Shown here: positions 48,276 through 55,451 of the stretch, piece after piece
How the letters are laid out: each line of letters opens with the position of its first letter
Numbering within the stretch: position 1 is the stretch's first letter
DNA from: Oxalicibacterium solurbis
Lineage (GTDB): Bacteria; Pseudomonadota; Gammaproteobacteria; Burkholderiales; Burkholderiaceae_D
DNA length: 64,000 bases
Assembly: GCF_014635845.1 (NCBI RefSeq)
Contig: NZ_BMDP01000001.1
Span: forward strand, 992,001-1,056,000
Reading direction: 5' to 3'
Made by a program: the position numbers and the translations under genes
The notes under the pieces: model-generated
Seen by the model: only the letters and a program-made list of their open reading frames with translations
Told to the model about the DNA's origin: nothing
Database searches by the model: none

Positions 48276-49177
48276 CGATGCGCCTGCTGATCCTGCTGAT
48301 GTGGCTATTGCACTGGCTGCCGCTGCCGATCCTGGCCTGGCTGGGCGAACGCATTGGCGACCTGCTGTACGCCTTCAAGAAATCGCGCCGCCACATCACA
48401 CTGACCAATCTGCGCCTGTGCTTCCCTGAATGGACGGAAGAAAAACGCGAAGAAGTCGCGCGCCAGCATTTCCGCAATTACGCGCGCAGCGTGCTGGAAC
48501 GCAGCATCCTGTGGTGGGCATCGGAAGCGCGGCTGCGCCGCCTGATCCAGGTGGAACCCGGCGTGCCGCTGGCCGAAATCGCCGCCAGCCCGACCATCCT
48601 GCTGTGCCCGCATTTCGTCGGGCTGGATGTAGCCGGTGTGGCCGTCATGCTGGAATCGTCGCTGTGTTCGATCTACACGAAACAGTTGAACGACGTCTTC
48701 GACGACGTGCTGCGCAAGGGCCGTTCACGCTTCCGGCCGATCAAGCTGGTCACGCGCGAGGATGGCGTCAAGCCGATCATCCGCGCGATGCGCGAAGGCC
48801 TGCCCTTCTTCATGCTGCCGGACATGGATTTCGGCATGCAGGATGCCGCCTTCGTGCCATTCTTCGGCATTCCCGCTGCGACACTGACTGCACCGGCACG
48901 CATCGCCGCTGCCACGCAGGGCAAGGTGATCCCGGTGATCGCCACCTACCTGCCGAACTACAAAGGCTGGATCGTGCGTTTCTATCCGGCATGGGAAGAC
49001 TATCCGGGCGACGACATCACCGAGGCCACGCGCCGCATGAACGCTTTCATCGAAGAGCGTGCGCGCGAAACACCGGCCGAGTATTTCTGGACGCACAAGC
49101 GCTTCAAGACGCGCCCATCCGGCGAACCCGGTTTTTATTCCAGAAACGATACCGATACGCAACTGATCAACGAGTAA
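48272..49177 (+). CDS. LpxL/HtrB-family lipid A acyltransferase (second copy)
   Basis: The 301-residue paralogue has an N-terminal helix (LLILLMWLLHWLPLPILAWL), an HX4D motif in CPHFVGLD, and the later LPDMDFGMQDAAFVPFFG. Two coupled acyltransferase genes imply that the two secondary acyl chains of lipid A are added by different enzymes. A GGAG site lies seven bases before ATG 48272. The product acts on the cytoplasmic face of the inner membrane. It is followed by dapF. Confidence 0.93.
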   Translation: MTMRLLILLMWLLHWLPLPILAWLGERIGDLLYAFKKSRRHITLTNLRLCFPEWTEEKREEVARQHFRNYARSVLERSILWWASEARLRRLIQVEPGVPLAEIAASPTILLCPHFVGLDVAGVAVMLESSLCSIYTKQLNDVFDDVLRKGRSRFRPIKLVTREDGVKPIIRAMREGLPFFMLPDMDFGMQDAAFVPFFGIPAATLTAPARIAAATQGKVIPVIATYLPNYKGWIVRFYPAWEDYPGDDITEATRRMNAFIEERARETPAEYFWTHKRFKTRPSGEPGFYSRNDTDTQLINE

Positions 49178-49243
49178 ATTGCGGAGCAATTCTGCACAGC
49201 AATTTGCATATCGCAACGCGCCGCACGCCATAGCCGCACGCCG

Positions 49244-49249
49244 TATAAT
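49244..49249 (+). promoter_or_regulatory. Candidate -10 box of dapF (possibly leaderless transcript)
   Basis: TATAAT sits six bases before the dapF ATG and no ribosome site is present between. Transcription from this box would start at the ATG itself. The -35 region is not recognisable, which lowers confidence. Confidence 0.42.
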
Positions 49250-49255
49250 CGGCAG

Positions 49256-50107
49256 ATGAAAATCAAATTCACCAAGATGCATGGCGCCGGCAACGATTTC
49301 GTCGTCGTCGATGCGATCAACCAGCAGATTTCGCTGACGCCCGAACAATGGCGCTTTATCGCCGATCGCCGTTTCGGCATCGGTGCCGACCAGATTCTGG
49401 TCGTCGAAAAACCGCAAAGCGCGGGCGTCGATTTCCGCTATCGCATCTACAATGCCGACGGCGGCGAAGTCGAGCAATGCGGCAACGGCGCGCGCGCCTT
49501 CGTCCGCTTCGTCACCGACAAGAAACTGACCGACAAGAACGCGATCCGCGTCGAAACGATGTCCGGCATCATCGAGCCGCGCCTGGAGGCCAACGGCAAC
49601 ATTACCGTCGACATGGGTGCTCCCATCCTGCTGCCGCAGGACGTGCCGTTCGATACCGAAGGATTGACGGCGCGCATCGAAGGCGACCAGACATTGTGGC
49701 CGCTCGATGTCGATGGCAAAACCGAATGGATTGCCGCCATCTCGATGGGCAATCCGCATGCAGTGCAAGTAGTCGGCGACGTCGAAAAGGCACCGGTGCG
49801 CACGCATGGCGAGTTGATCGAACGTCACGTCCGTTTTCCCAAGCGCGTCAATGCCGGCTTCATGCAGATCATCAATCGCAATGAAATCAAGTTGCGTGTG
49901 TTCGAACGCGGTGCCGGCGAAACGCTGGCCTGCGGCACCGGCGCCTGCGCCGCCGTGGTTTCCGGCATTCGCCGCGGATTGCTGGCGTCGCCGGTCAAGG
50001 TACATACGCGTGGCGGCGACCTTTCCATCGCATGGGCCGGCGATGCTGCGCCGGTGATGATGACCGGACCGGCAGTCCGCGTATTCGAAGGCGAGATCGA
50101 AATTTAG
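49256..50107 (+). CDS. dapF: Diaminopimelate epimerase
   Basis: DapF converts LL- to meso-diaminopimelate, for lysine and peptidoglycan. The 283-residue enzyme uses two cysteines as acid and base: Cys75 in [11 protein letters not shown] and Cys226 in [12 protein letters not shown]. The opening [16 protein letters not shown] is typical. The order dapF, DUF484, xerC is conserved with E. coli. No ribosome site precedes the ATG; a TATAAT lies six bases before it. Confidence 0.97.
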   Translation: MKIKFTKMHGAGNDFVVVDAINQQISLTPEQWRFIADRRFGIGADQILVVEKPQSAGVDFRYRIYNADGGEVEQCGNGARAFVRFVTDKKLTDKNAIRVETMSGIIEPRLEANGNITVDMGAPILLPQDVPFDTEGLTARIEGDQTLWPLDVDGKTEWIAAISMGNPHAVQVVGDVEKAPVRTHGELIERHVRFPKRVNAGFMQIINRNEIKLRVFERGAGETLACGTGACAAVVSGIRRGLLASPVKVHTRGGDLSIAWAGDAAPVMMTGPAVRVFEGEIEI

Positions 50108-50298
50108 CCAGCAAGTCTGACCGGTTGAAATCGCATCGAACGGCAACGGACACCGGCTGTCATTCTGGTGGTACGTCGTCGACACGGGTTCAACATACGC
50201 CGCAGCTGTTTCGAGCCGACGCCGTTGTCGGTTAAAATCGCCCGCAGACTCGCGGCCCGCCGCGCACCACACATCATTCGATACAGAAAAGACTAGTC

Positions 50299-50955
50299 AT
50301 GGATTCCAACGCCGTCGCCGATTACCTGCTGGCCAACCCGAAGTTTTTCGAAGAACACGCCGAGTTGCTGTCGCAGGTGCGCTTGTCCAGCGTGCTGGGC
50401 GGCCGCACGCTGTCGCTGCAGGAACGCCAGATGGATGTGCTGCGCGAAAAACTGAAGGTGATGGAATTGCGCATGGCCGAGCTGATGCGCATCGGCCAGG
50501 AAAACGACCGCATCACGCACCACTTCCAGGCATGGACGCGCGACCTGCTGCTGGCACGCAACGATGTCGATCTGCCGCACACGCTGGCGACCGGCCTGCA
50601 GAATATTTTCGGGGTGCCGCACGTGACGCTGCGCCTGTGGGGCGTGGCGGAAGAATTTGCGCATGCCTGGTTCGCAGCCGCGGTTTCCGACGACGTGCGC
50701 CTGTTCACCAACAGCCTGTCCGCCCCGTTCTGCGGCCCCAACAACGATTTCGAAGCCGTCACCTGGCTGGAAGATGCGCCGGCAATCCAGTCGGTGGCGC
50801 TGTTGCCGCTGCGCCTGGACGGCACATCGGAAGCCTTCGGCCTGTTGGTGCTCGGCTCGCCCGACGCCGACCGCTTCACCGCCGACATGGGCACCGATTT
50901 CCTCTCCAACATCGCGCAGACTGCGGCCGCCGCACTCGCCGGCCTGATCGACTGA
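50299..50955 (+). CDS. DUF484 family protein
   Basis: The 218-residue cytoplasmic protein begins with the DUF484 pattern VADYLLANPKFFEEHAELL, followed by SLQERQMDVLREKLKVMELRMAEL, a coiled-coil-like segment, and a GAF-like fold. Its position between dapF and xerC matches E. coli yigA. The function is unknown; association with chromosome dimer resolution genes is only by gene order. It ends 7 bases before xerC. Confidence 0.9.
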   Translation: MDSNAVADYLLANPKFFEEHAELLSQVRLSSVLGGRTLSLQERQMDVLREKLKVMELRMAELMRIGQENDRITHHFQAWTRDLLLARNDVDLPHTLATGLQNIFGVPHVTLRLWGVAEEFAHAWFAAAVSDDVRLFTNSLSAPFCGPNNDFEAVTWLEDAPAIQSVALLPLRLDGTSEAFGLLVLGSPDADRFTADMGTDFLSNIAQTAAAALAGLID

Positions 50956-50962
50956 CATTGTC

Positions 50963-51916
50963 ATGGGCCACGCCGTCGATCATGCAACCATGGACGGCTA
51001 TCTCGACAGTCTGGCCAGTCAGCGCCAACTGTCGCCGCTGACGATCAGCAATTACCGGCGCGACCTGCTTGAACTGGCGGCCTTTGCTGCCGAGTCGAAA
51101 CAGGATGTGACCGCAACCACGCACTTCCAGATCCGCAAGTTCGCCGCACAACTGCATGCGCGCGGACTGAATCCACGCTCGATCGCACGCAAGCTGTCCG
51201 CCTGGCGCGGCTTCTTCGGCTGGCTGGCCGAACGGAATGCGATCGCCGCCAACCCCGTCGACGGCATCAAGCCGCCCAAGCGCACCAAGCCATTGCCGAA
51301 AGCGCTGGCGGCTGACGATGCAGTTCGCGTCGTCGCCGAAAACGCGCCAGGCAAAAAGGCCGATGCAACGATGACGCTGTGCAACCATGCAATGTTCGAA
51401 CTGCTGTATTCGAGCGGGCTGCGTGTGTCCGAACTGGCCGGTCTCGACGTGCGCTATGTGCAGGATGGGCGTTACGTGTCCGCCGGCTGGATCGATTTCG
51501 ATGCACGCGAAGTGACGGTTACCGGCAAGGGCAGCAAACTGCGCACAGTACCGATCGGCGGCCCGGCGCTGGAAGCCATCCAGGCATGGCTAGGCGTACG
51601 CGCAACGCTGGTAAAGACAGATCCGCACCCACTGTTCCTCAGCGAACGCGGCACACGCATCTCGCCGCGTGTCGTGCAGCTGCGACTGAAGGCACATGCA
51701 CAAGCGATCGGCCTGCCGACCAATGTGCATCCGCACGTATTGCGGCATTCGTTTGCATCGCATGTGCTGCAATCGTCAGGCGACCTGCGTGCCGTGCAGG
51801 AAATGCTGGGCCATGCGTCGATTTCCGCGACGCAAATCTATACGTCGCTCGACTTCCAGCGGTTGGCGCAAGTCTATGACGCCGCGCATCCGCGCGCGAA
51901 AAAGAAAACCGATTAA
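50963..51916 (+). CDS. xerC: Tyrosine recombinase XerC
   Basis: XerC, with XerD, resolves chromosome dimers at dif. The 317-residue protein has the N-terminal core-binding domain (YLDSLASQRQLSPLTISNYRRDL) and the catalytic domain. Active-site residues appear as the Arg in SGLRVSELAGL, the His-x-x-Arg in HVLRHSFASHVLQ, the His in LGHASISATQIYTSLD and the nucleophile Tyr in the same block. ATG 50963 or 50990 could be the start. It follows DUF484 closely. Confidence 0.94.
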   Translation: MGHAVDHATMDGYLDSLASQRQLSPLTISNYRRDLLELAAFAAESKQDVTATTHFQIRKFAAQLHARGLNPRSIARKLSAWRGFFGWLAERNAIAANPVDGIKPPKRTKPLPKALAADDAVRVVAENAPGKKADATMTLCNHAMFELLYSSGLRVSELAGLDVRYVQDGRYVSAGWIDFDAREVTVTGKGSKLRTVPIGGPALEAIQAWLGVRATLVKTDPHPLFLSERGTRISPRVVQLRLKAHAQAIGLPTNVHPHVLRHSFASHVLQSSGDLRAVQEMLGHASISATQIYTSLDFQRLAQVYDAAHPRAKKKTD

Positions 51917-51989
51917 AAGAAAACCGTTCGGAAATCGCCAATCTGGGGCGGCCTTCCATCTCCCGTATATTTTTCACAAAATCCCATGA

Positions 51990-52004
51990 TGCAACTCGAT
52001 TGCA
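51990..52004. promoter_or_regulatory. Putative Zur operator (dyad TGCAA-N5-TTGCA) upstream of zur-like gene
   Basis: TGCAA (51990-51994), ctcga, TTGCA (52000-52004) form a perfect dyad, with a CATAAT at 52014-52019 as a possible -10 box. The same dyad occurs upstream of the small exported protein and ZnuD-like receptor. Shared occurrence and zinc genes suggest autoregulation by the Zur-like repressor. Not experimentally supported here. Confidence 0.55.
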
Positions 52005-52066
52005 AAATTGCGGCATAATCTCAAGATTCAGCATTTTCATCGCGCGAACACATCATCGAGCACACC

Positions 52067-52615
52067 ATGAAAAAAACCGCCGCCCCGGATTTCCATGCGC
52101 TGGCAGAGCACCAGTTGCGCGAATCGCCGCTGCGCGCCACCGATGCACGCATCAAGGTTCTGGCCTCACTGCTCGGCGCGCACCATGCGCAGTCGCACCA
52201 GGACATCCAGGACACACTGACCGACATGGATCGCGTCACGCTGTATCGCGCACTCGATTGCCTGACCGATGCCGGCCTGGCGCACAAGATCGCCGGCGAC
52301 GATCGCGTCTTCCGCTACAACGCCGGCATCGAACAACACGAAGCCGGCGATCATGCACAACAACACCAGCACGGCCACTTCAAATGCACGCGCTGCGCCC
52401 GCGTCTTCTGCATCGAGAACGTCGACGAAAAACTGTTCGCCGGCAACGATGGCGCGAATACGAAATCGCTGCGCCAGCAGTTGCAGAAAGTGCTGCAGGA
52501 TGCGCTGGGCAAAGGCTTTCAGAGTCATGACATCGAACTCACGATCAAGGGCTGGTGCGCAGACTGCGCAACGAAGGCCGGCGCGCTGAAAACCGGCGCA
52601 CGCAAGTCGGCCTGA
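52067..52615 (+). CDS. Fur-family zinc uptake regulator (Zur-like)
   Basis: The 182-residue regulator has a winged-helix N-terminus (LRATDARIKVLASLLGAHHAQSHQDIQ; DRVTLYRALDCLTDAGLAHKI) and a C-terminal dimerisation domain with CxxC pairs (FKCTRCARVFC; KGWCADCATK) and a His-rich stretch (HEAGDHAQQHQHGHF). The neighbouring COG0523 GTPase and ZnuD-like receptor favour zinc as effector. It should repress zinc uptake genes when zinc is plentiful. It is followed after 43 bases by the GTPase gene. Confidence 0.85.
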   Translation: MKKTAAPDFHALAEHQLRESPLRATDARIKVLASLLGAHHAQSHQDIQDTLTDMDRVTLYRALDCLTDAGLAHKIAGDDRVFRYNAGIEQHEAGDHAQQHQHGHFKCTRCARVFCIENVDEKLFAGNDGANTKSLRQQLQKVLQDALGKGFQSHDIELTIKGWCADCATKAGALKTGARKSA

Positions 52616-52658
52616 GTCGTACCGAAAGCGCACCACCAATCATCACAAGGCAAACACC

Positions 52659-53723
52659 ATGGCATTGATTCCTGTAACCATCCTCACCGGCTTCCTCGGC
52701 GCCGGCAAGACCACGCTGCTCAATCGCATCCTGCAGGAGCCGCACGGCTACAAGATCGCCGTCATCGAAAACGAATTTGGCCAGGAAAATATCGACAACG
52801 AAATCCTGGTGCAGGACAGCAAGGAACAGATCGTCGAAATGAACAACGGCTGCATCTGCTGCACGGTGCGCGGCGACCTGATCGTCGCACTGACCAATCT
52901 GGCGAACCGGCGCAATGCCGGCGAACTGCAGTTCGACCGTGTCGTCATCGAAACCACCGGCCTGGCCAATCCCGGCCCGGTCGCACAAACTTTTTTCATC
53001 GACGAAGAAGTGGCGGCCGAATACCGTGTCGATGCCGTCATCACCGTGGTCGATGCGCGTCACTCGATGCAGCAACTCGACCAGTACGAAGAAGCACAGC
53101 GCCAGATCGGTTTTGCCGATCGCCTGCTGCTGTCGAAGACCGATCTGGTCACGCCGGATGAACTGCAAACCCTGACCGATCGCATCAAGCGCATCAATCC
53201 GCGCGCACCAATTACCACCGTCGATTTCGGCCAGGTGCCGATCGCCGACGTGCTGGACCTGCACGGCTTCAACCTGAACGACAAGCTCGACATCGATCCG
53301 GATTTCCTTGCTGCAGAAGAACACAATCATGCACATCATGATCACGACCATGCCTGCGGCGAACACTGCGATCATGAACATCATCACCATGATCACGAAC
53401 ACAATCACCATCACGGCCATCACAGCGACGACATCGCCGCCTTCGTCTTCAGTGCCGACCGTCCGTTCAACACGGAAAAGCTGGACGAATTCCTCGGTGG
53501 ACTGGTGCAGGTCTACGGCCCTCGCATGCTGCGCTACAAAGGCGTATTGTGGATGGACGGTGCCGATCGCAAGGTCGTGTTCCAGGGCGTGCACCAGCTG
53601 ATGGGCACCGACATCGGTGCGAAATGGGGTGAAAACGAGACACGCGGCAGCAAAATGGTCTTCATCGGACAGAATTTGCCGAAAGACACGTTTATTCTCG
53701 GATTGAAACAATGTTTGGTATAA
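52659..53723 (+). CDS. COG0523 (CobW/ZNG-like) metal chaperone GTPase
   Basis: The 354-residue P-loop GTPase has the Walker A GFLGAGKTTLLNRIL, the CxCC motif as GCICCTVRGDL, the Walker B region VVIETTGLANPGP and the SKTDLV base-specificity motif. A metal-binding His/Asp loop covers roughly residues 221-260, with alternating His (HAHHDHDH, HHHHDHEHNHHHGHH). Such proteins transfer zinc to client enzymes under limitation. It probably forms one transcript with the Zur-like gene. Confidence 0.9.
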   Translation: MALIPVTILTGFLGAGKTTLLNRILQEPHGYKIAVIENEFGQENIDNEILVQDSKEQIVEMNNGCICCTVRGDLIVALTNLANRRNAGELQFDRVVIETTGLANPGPVAQTFFIDEEVAAEYRVDAVITVVDARHSMQQLDQYEEAQRQIGFADRLLLSKTDLVTPDELQTLTDRIKRINPRAPITTVDFGQVPIADVLDLHGFNLNDKLDIDPDFLAAEEHNHAHHDHDHACGEHCDHEHHHHDHEHNHHHGHHSDDIAAFVFSADRPFNTEKLDEFLGGLVQVYGPRMLRYKGVLWMDGADRKVVFQGVHQLMGTDIGAKWGENETRGSKMVFIGQNLPKDTFILGLKQCLV

Positions 53724-53838
53724 ACTACCGTCGATTTTGAGCTCCGGGGGGTAACGGCCTGTAGTAGATGCGAGGGAGGCAATCGCGCAAGGCACGATGC
53801 GATCCGAATGTGGGAAGGTTCATCAAGGACGAGGGACT

Positions 53839-54774
53839 ATGAACGCAACCGTCACAAAAGCTGCGAAAAGCGCCAAAAAAACCACCGCAAGCAGTGCTCG
53901 TACCAAGCCGCCGGCCGCCAAGAAAGCGCCGGCCAAGACCTCCGTGAAATCGCTGGCCGGCAAGGTCGCCAAACCGCTGAAGGCGGCAGGCAAAACCTCC
54001 ACCGCAGCAAAGAAAGCGCCCGCCAAGAGTGCGGTAAAATCGCCGAAGCCGGCCGTCGCCGCGAAGGTGGCAAAACCGAAGACGCCAGCGGCAACCCGAA
54101 CAAGCGCGGCAAAAACCGCAAAGACGCCGACAAAATCGGCAGCATCGACGAAACCTGCCGCCAAAACCGCGGTCAGACCCGCTGCGAAAAGCGCAGCGCC
54201 CGTCCGCAAACCTGTCGCGGCGGCTCCCGAAAAAAACGCATCCCGATCCGGAGCGACGAGCGGCAAGACCGTCTCCAGATCGACGGATAACATTGAACCA
54301 TCCGTTTCAAAGGCAAGAGAAGTGGCAACCAAGACATCCAAAGCATCTCCCGCTCCCGCTGCAGGCTCGTTGTTGACCGAAGAACAGGTCCTGAAGATGA
54401 GCGACAAGGATTACATGAACGAGGCGCAACTCGCATTCTTCAAGAACCGCCTGCAGCAACTCGAGAAAGACCTGCTGAAAAACGCCGACGAAACCACCGA
54501 ACACCTGCGCGAAACCGTGCTCGTTCCCGATCCCGCCGACCGCGCCACGATCGAGGAAGAACATGCGCTGGAACTGCGTACGCGCGACCGCGAACGCAAG
54601 CTGCTGAAGAAGGTGCAGCAATCGATCGCCTCCATCGATTCCGGCGATTACGGCTGGTGCGAGGAAACCGGCGAACCAATCGGCGTGGCCCGCCTGCTGG
54701 CGCGCCCGACCGCGACGCTGTCGCTGGAAGCGCAACAACGCCGCGAACTGAAGCAGAAGCTGTACGGTGACTGA
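53839..54774 (+). CDS. dksA: DksA-family RNA polymerase-binding factor with histone-like N-terminal extension
   Basis: The 311-residue protein has a C-terminal DksA domain from about residue 185 (coiled-coil DDKDYMNEAQ region and TEEHALELRTRDRERKLL). A Lys/Ala/Pro-rich N-terminal part of about 170 residues resembles histone H1 or AlgP. At the zinc finger only one Cys survives: Cys274, Thr277, Ser295, Ala298 (CEETGEPIG; TATLSLEAQ). It should work without zinc, which suits its place in a zinc-starvation locus. Such CTSA forms are common in alpha- and betaproteobacteria. Confidence 0.9.
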   Translation: MNATVTKAAKSAKKTTASSARTKPPAAKKAPAKTSVKSLAGKVAKPLKAAGKTSTAAKKAPAKSAVKSPKPAVAAKVAKPKTPAATRTSAAKTAKTPTKSAASTKPAAKTAVRPAAKSAAPVRKPVAAAPEKNASRSGATSGKTVSRSTDNIEPSVSKAREVATKTSKASPAPAAGSLLTEEQVLKMSDKDYMNEAQLAFFKNRLQQLEKDLLKNADETTEHLRETVLVPDPADRATIEEEHALELRTRDRERKLLKKVQQSIASIDSGDYGWCEETGEPIGVARLLARPTATLSLEAQQRRELKQKLYGD

Positions 54775-54885
54775 TGCGACTGAGCGATTTTGCTTGATTT
54801 GAATTGATTGCGGCGGCTGATCGCAACCAATCGCCGTCAATCGCGAAATCGTTCGGGCTCTTTCACCCGTCATCTGCAAATAAAC

Positions 54886-54917
54886 AGCGCGCGGCCCTAT
54901 CCTCGCGCTTTGTTTTT
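54886..54917 (+). terminator. Probable dksA terminator
   Basis: AGCGCG (54886-54891) pairs with CGCGCT (54905-54910) around a 13-base loop and is followed by TTGTTTTTTT. The stem is short, so efficiency is uncertain. It runs directly into the possible -10 sequence TATAGA of the next transcription unit. Confidence 0.6.
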
Positions 54918-54926
54918 TTATAGAAT

Positions 54927-54941
54927 GCAACCCTGTTGCAA
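54927..54941. promoter_or_regulatory. Putative Zur operator (dyad TGCAA-N5-TTGCA) upstream of receptor unit
   Basis: TGCAA (54927-54931), ccctg, TTGCA (54937-54941) repeat the dyad found upstream of the zur-like gene. It lies just after a TATAGA (54920-54925), covering the likely transcription start. Repression by occlusion would follow if zinc-loaded Zur binds. The next genes are a small exported protein and the ZnuD-like receptor. Confidence 0.55.
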
Positions 54942-55004
54942 ACTATCGCCTGCCGGCGATCATCTTAACAGCCCGATTCTGCCGACGCCATAGATCCCAA
55001 ACTC

Positions 55005-55373
55005 GTGAAACCTCTGCTGCCAGCCATGCGTCGCCAAAACCGGCTCTGCTTCACCGCAGTGCTGGCGGCATTGCTGCTCTTCGCACAGTGGATGGGGCTG
55101 CAGCACAGCATCGCGCATGCCGACCTGGTCGATGGCAACCATGCCGTATTCAAGTCAGCAAACGCTGCCGACGCATCCGGCGAATACATCGGCGACAAGG
55201 GACACTCCTGCAAACTCTACGACAGCGCTACGCTGAGCGATTCGGCACCGCTGCCTATCGTACTGCCGGTCATCCGTACCGGCATGCTCGTCGTCACGCA
55301 ACACATATCGGCCATTCTCTGGGATGCGCCGCTGCGCTGCCACTTCTCTTCCCGCGCGCCGCCGCGGGCGTAA
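55005..55373 (+). CDS. Small exported His/Cys protein (DUF2946-like)
   Basis: The 122-residue protein starts at GTG 55005 (ATG 55026 is possible) with a signal peptide or anchor (LCFTAVLAALLLFAQWMG). The following part contains several His residues (LQHSIAHADLVDGNHA) and a Cys in HSCKLYDSATLSD, a pattern that could bind metal. A C-terminal hydrophobic stretch follows. It precedes the TonB receptor by 78 bases and resembles small proteins before zinc receptor genes in related bacteria. Function unknown; metal capture is an inference. Confidence 0.65.
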   Translation: MKPLLPAMRRQNRLCFTAVLAALLLFAQWMGLQHSIAHADLVDGNHAVFKSANAADASGEYIGDKGHSCKLYDSATLSDSAPLPIVLPVIRTGMLVVTQHISAILWDAPLRCHFSSRAPPRA

Positions 55374-55451
55374 TCGAACTTTCCCTTTCCGTCGCACCGG
55401 TCGCCTGCCGATCGGCATGCGGCCGTCCTCATTCGCATTCAAGGAAGTTTC

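Noticed and set aside
50180-50220. tRNA-like GGTTCAA motif before the DUF484 gene
   Set aside because: No acceptor, anticodon or D arms can be drawn around it.
51900-51928. Repeat of AAAGAAAACCG around the xerC stop
   Set aside because: Two short copies in a Lys-rich end; likely chance or slippage, no attachment-site features.
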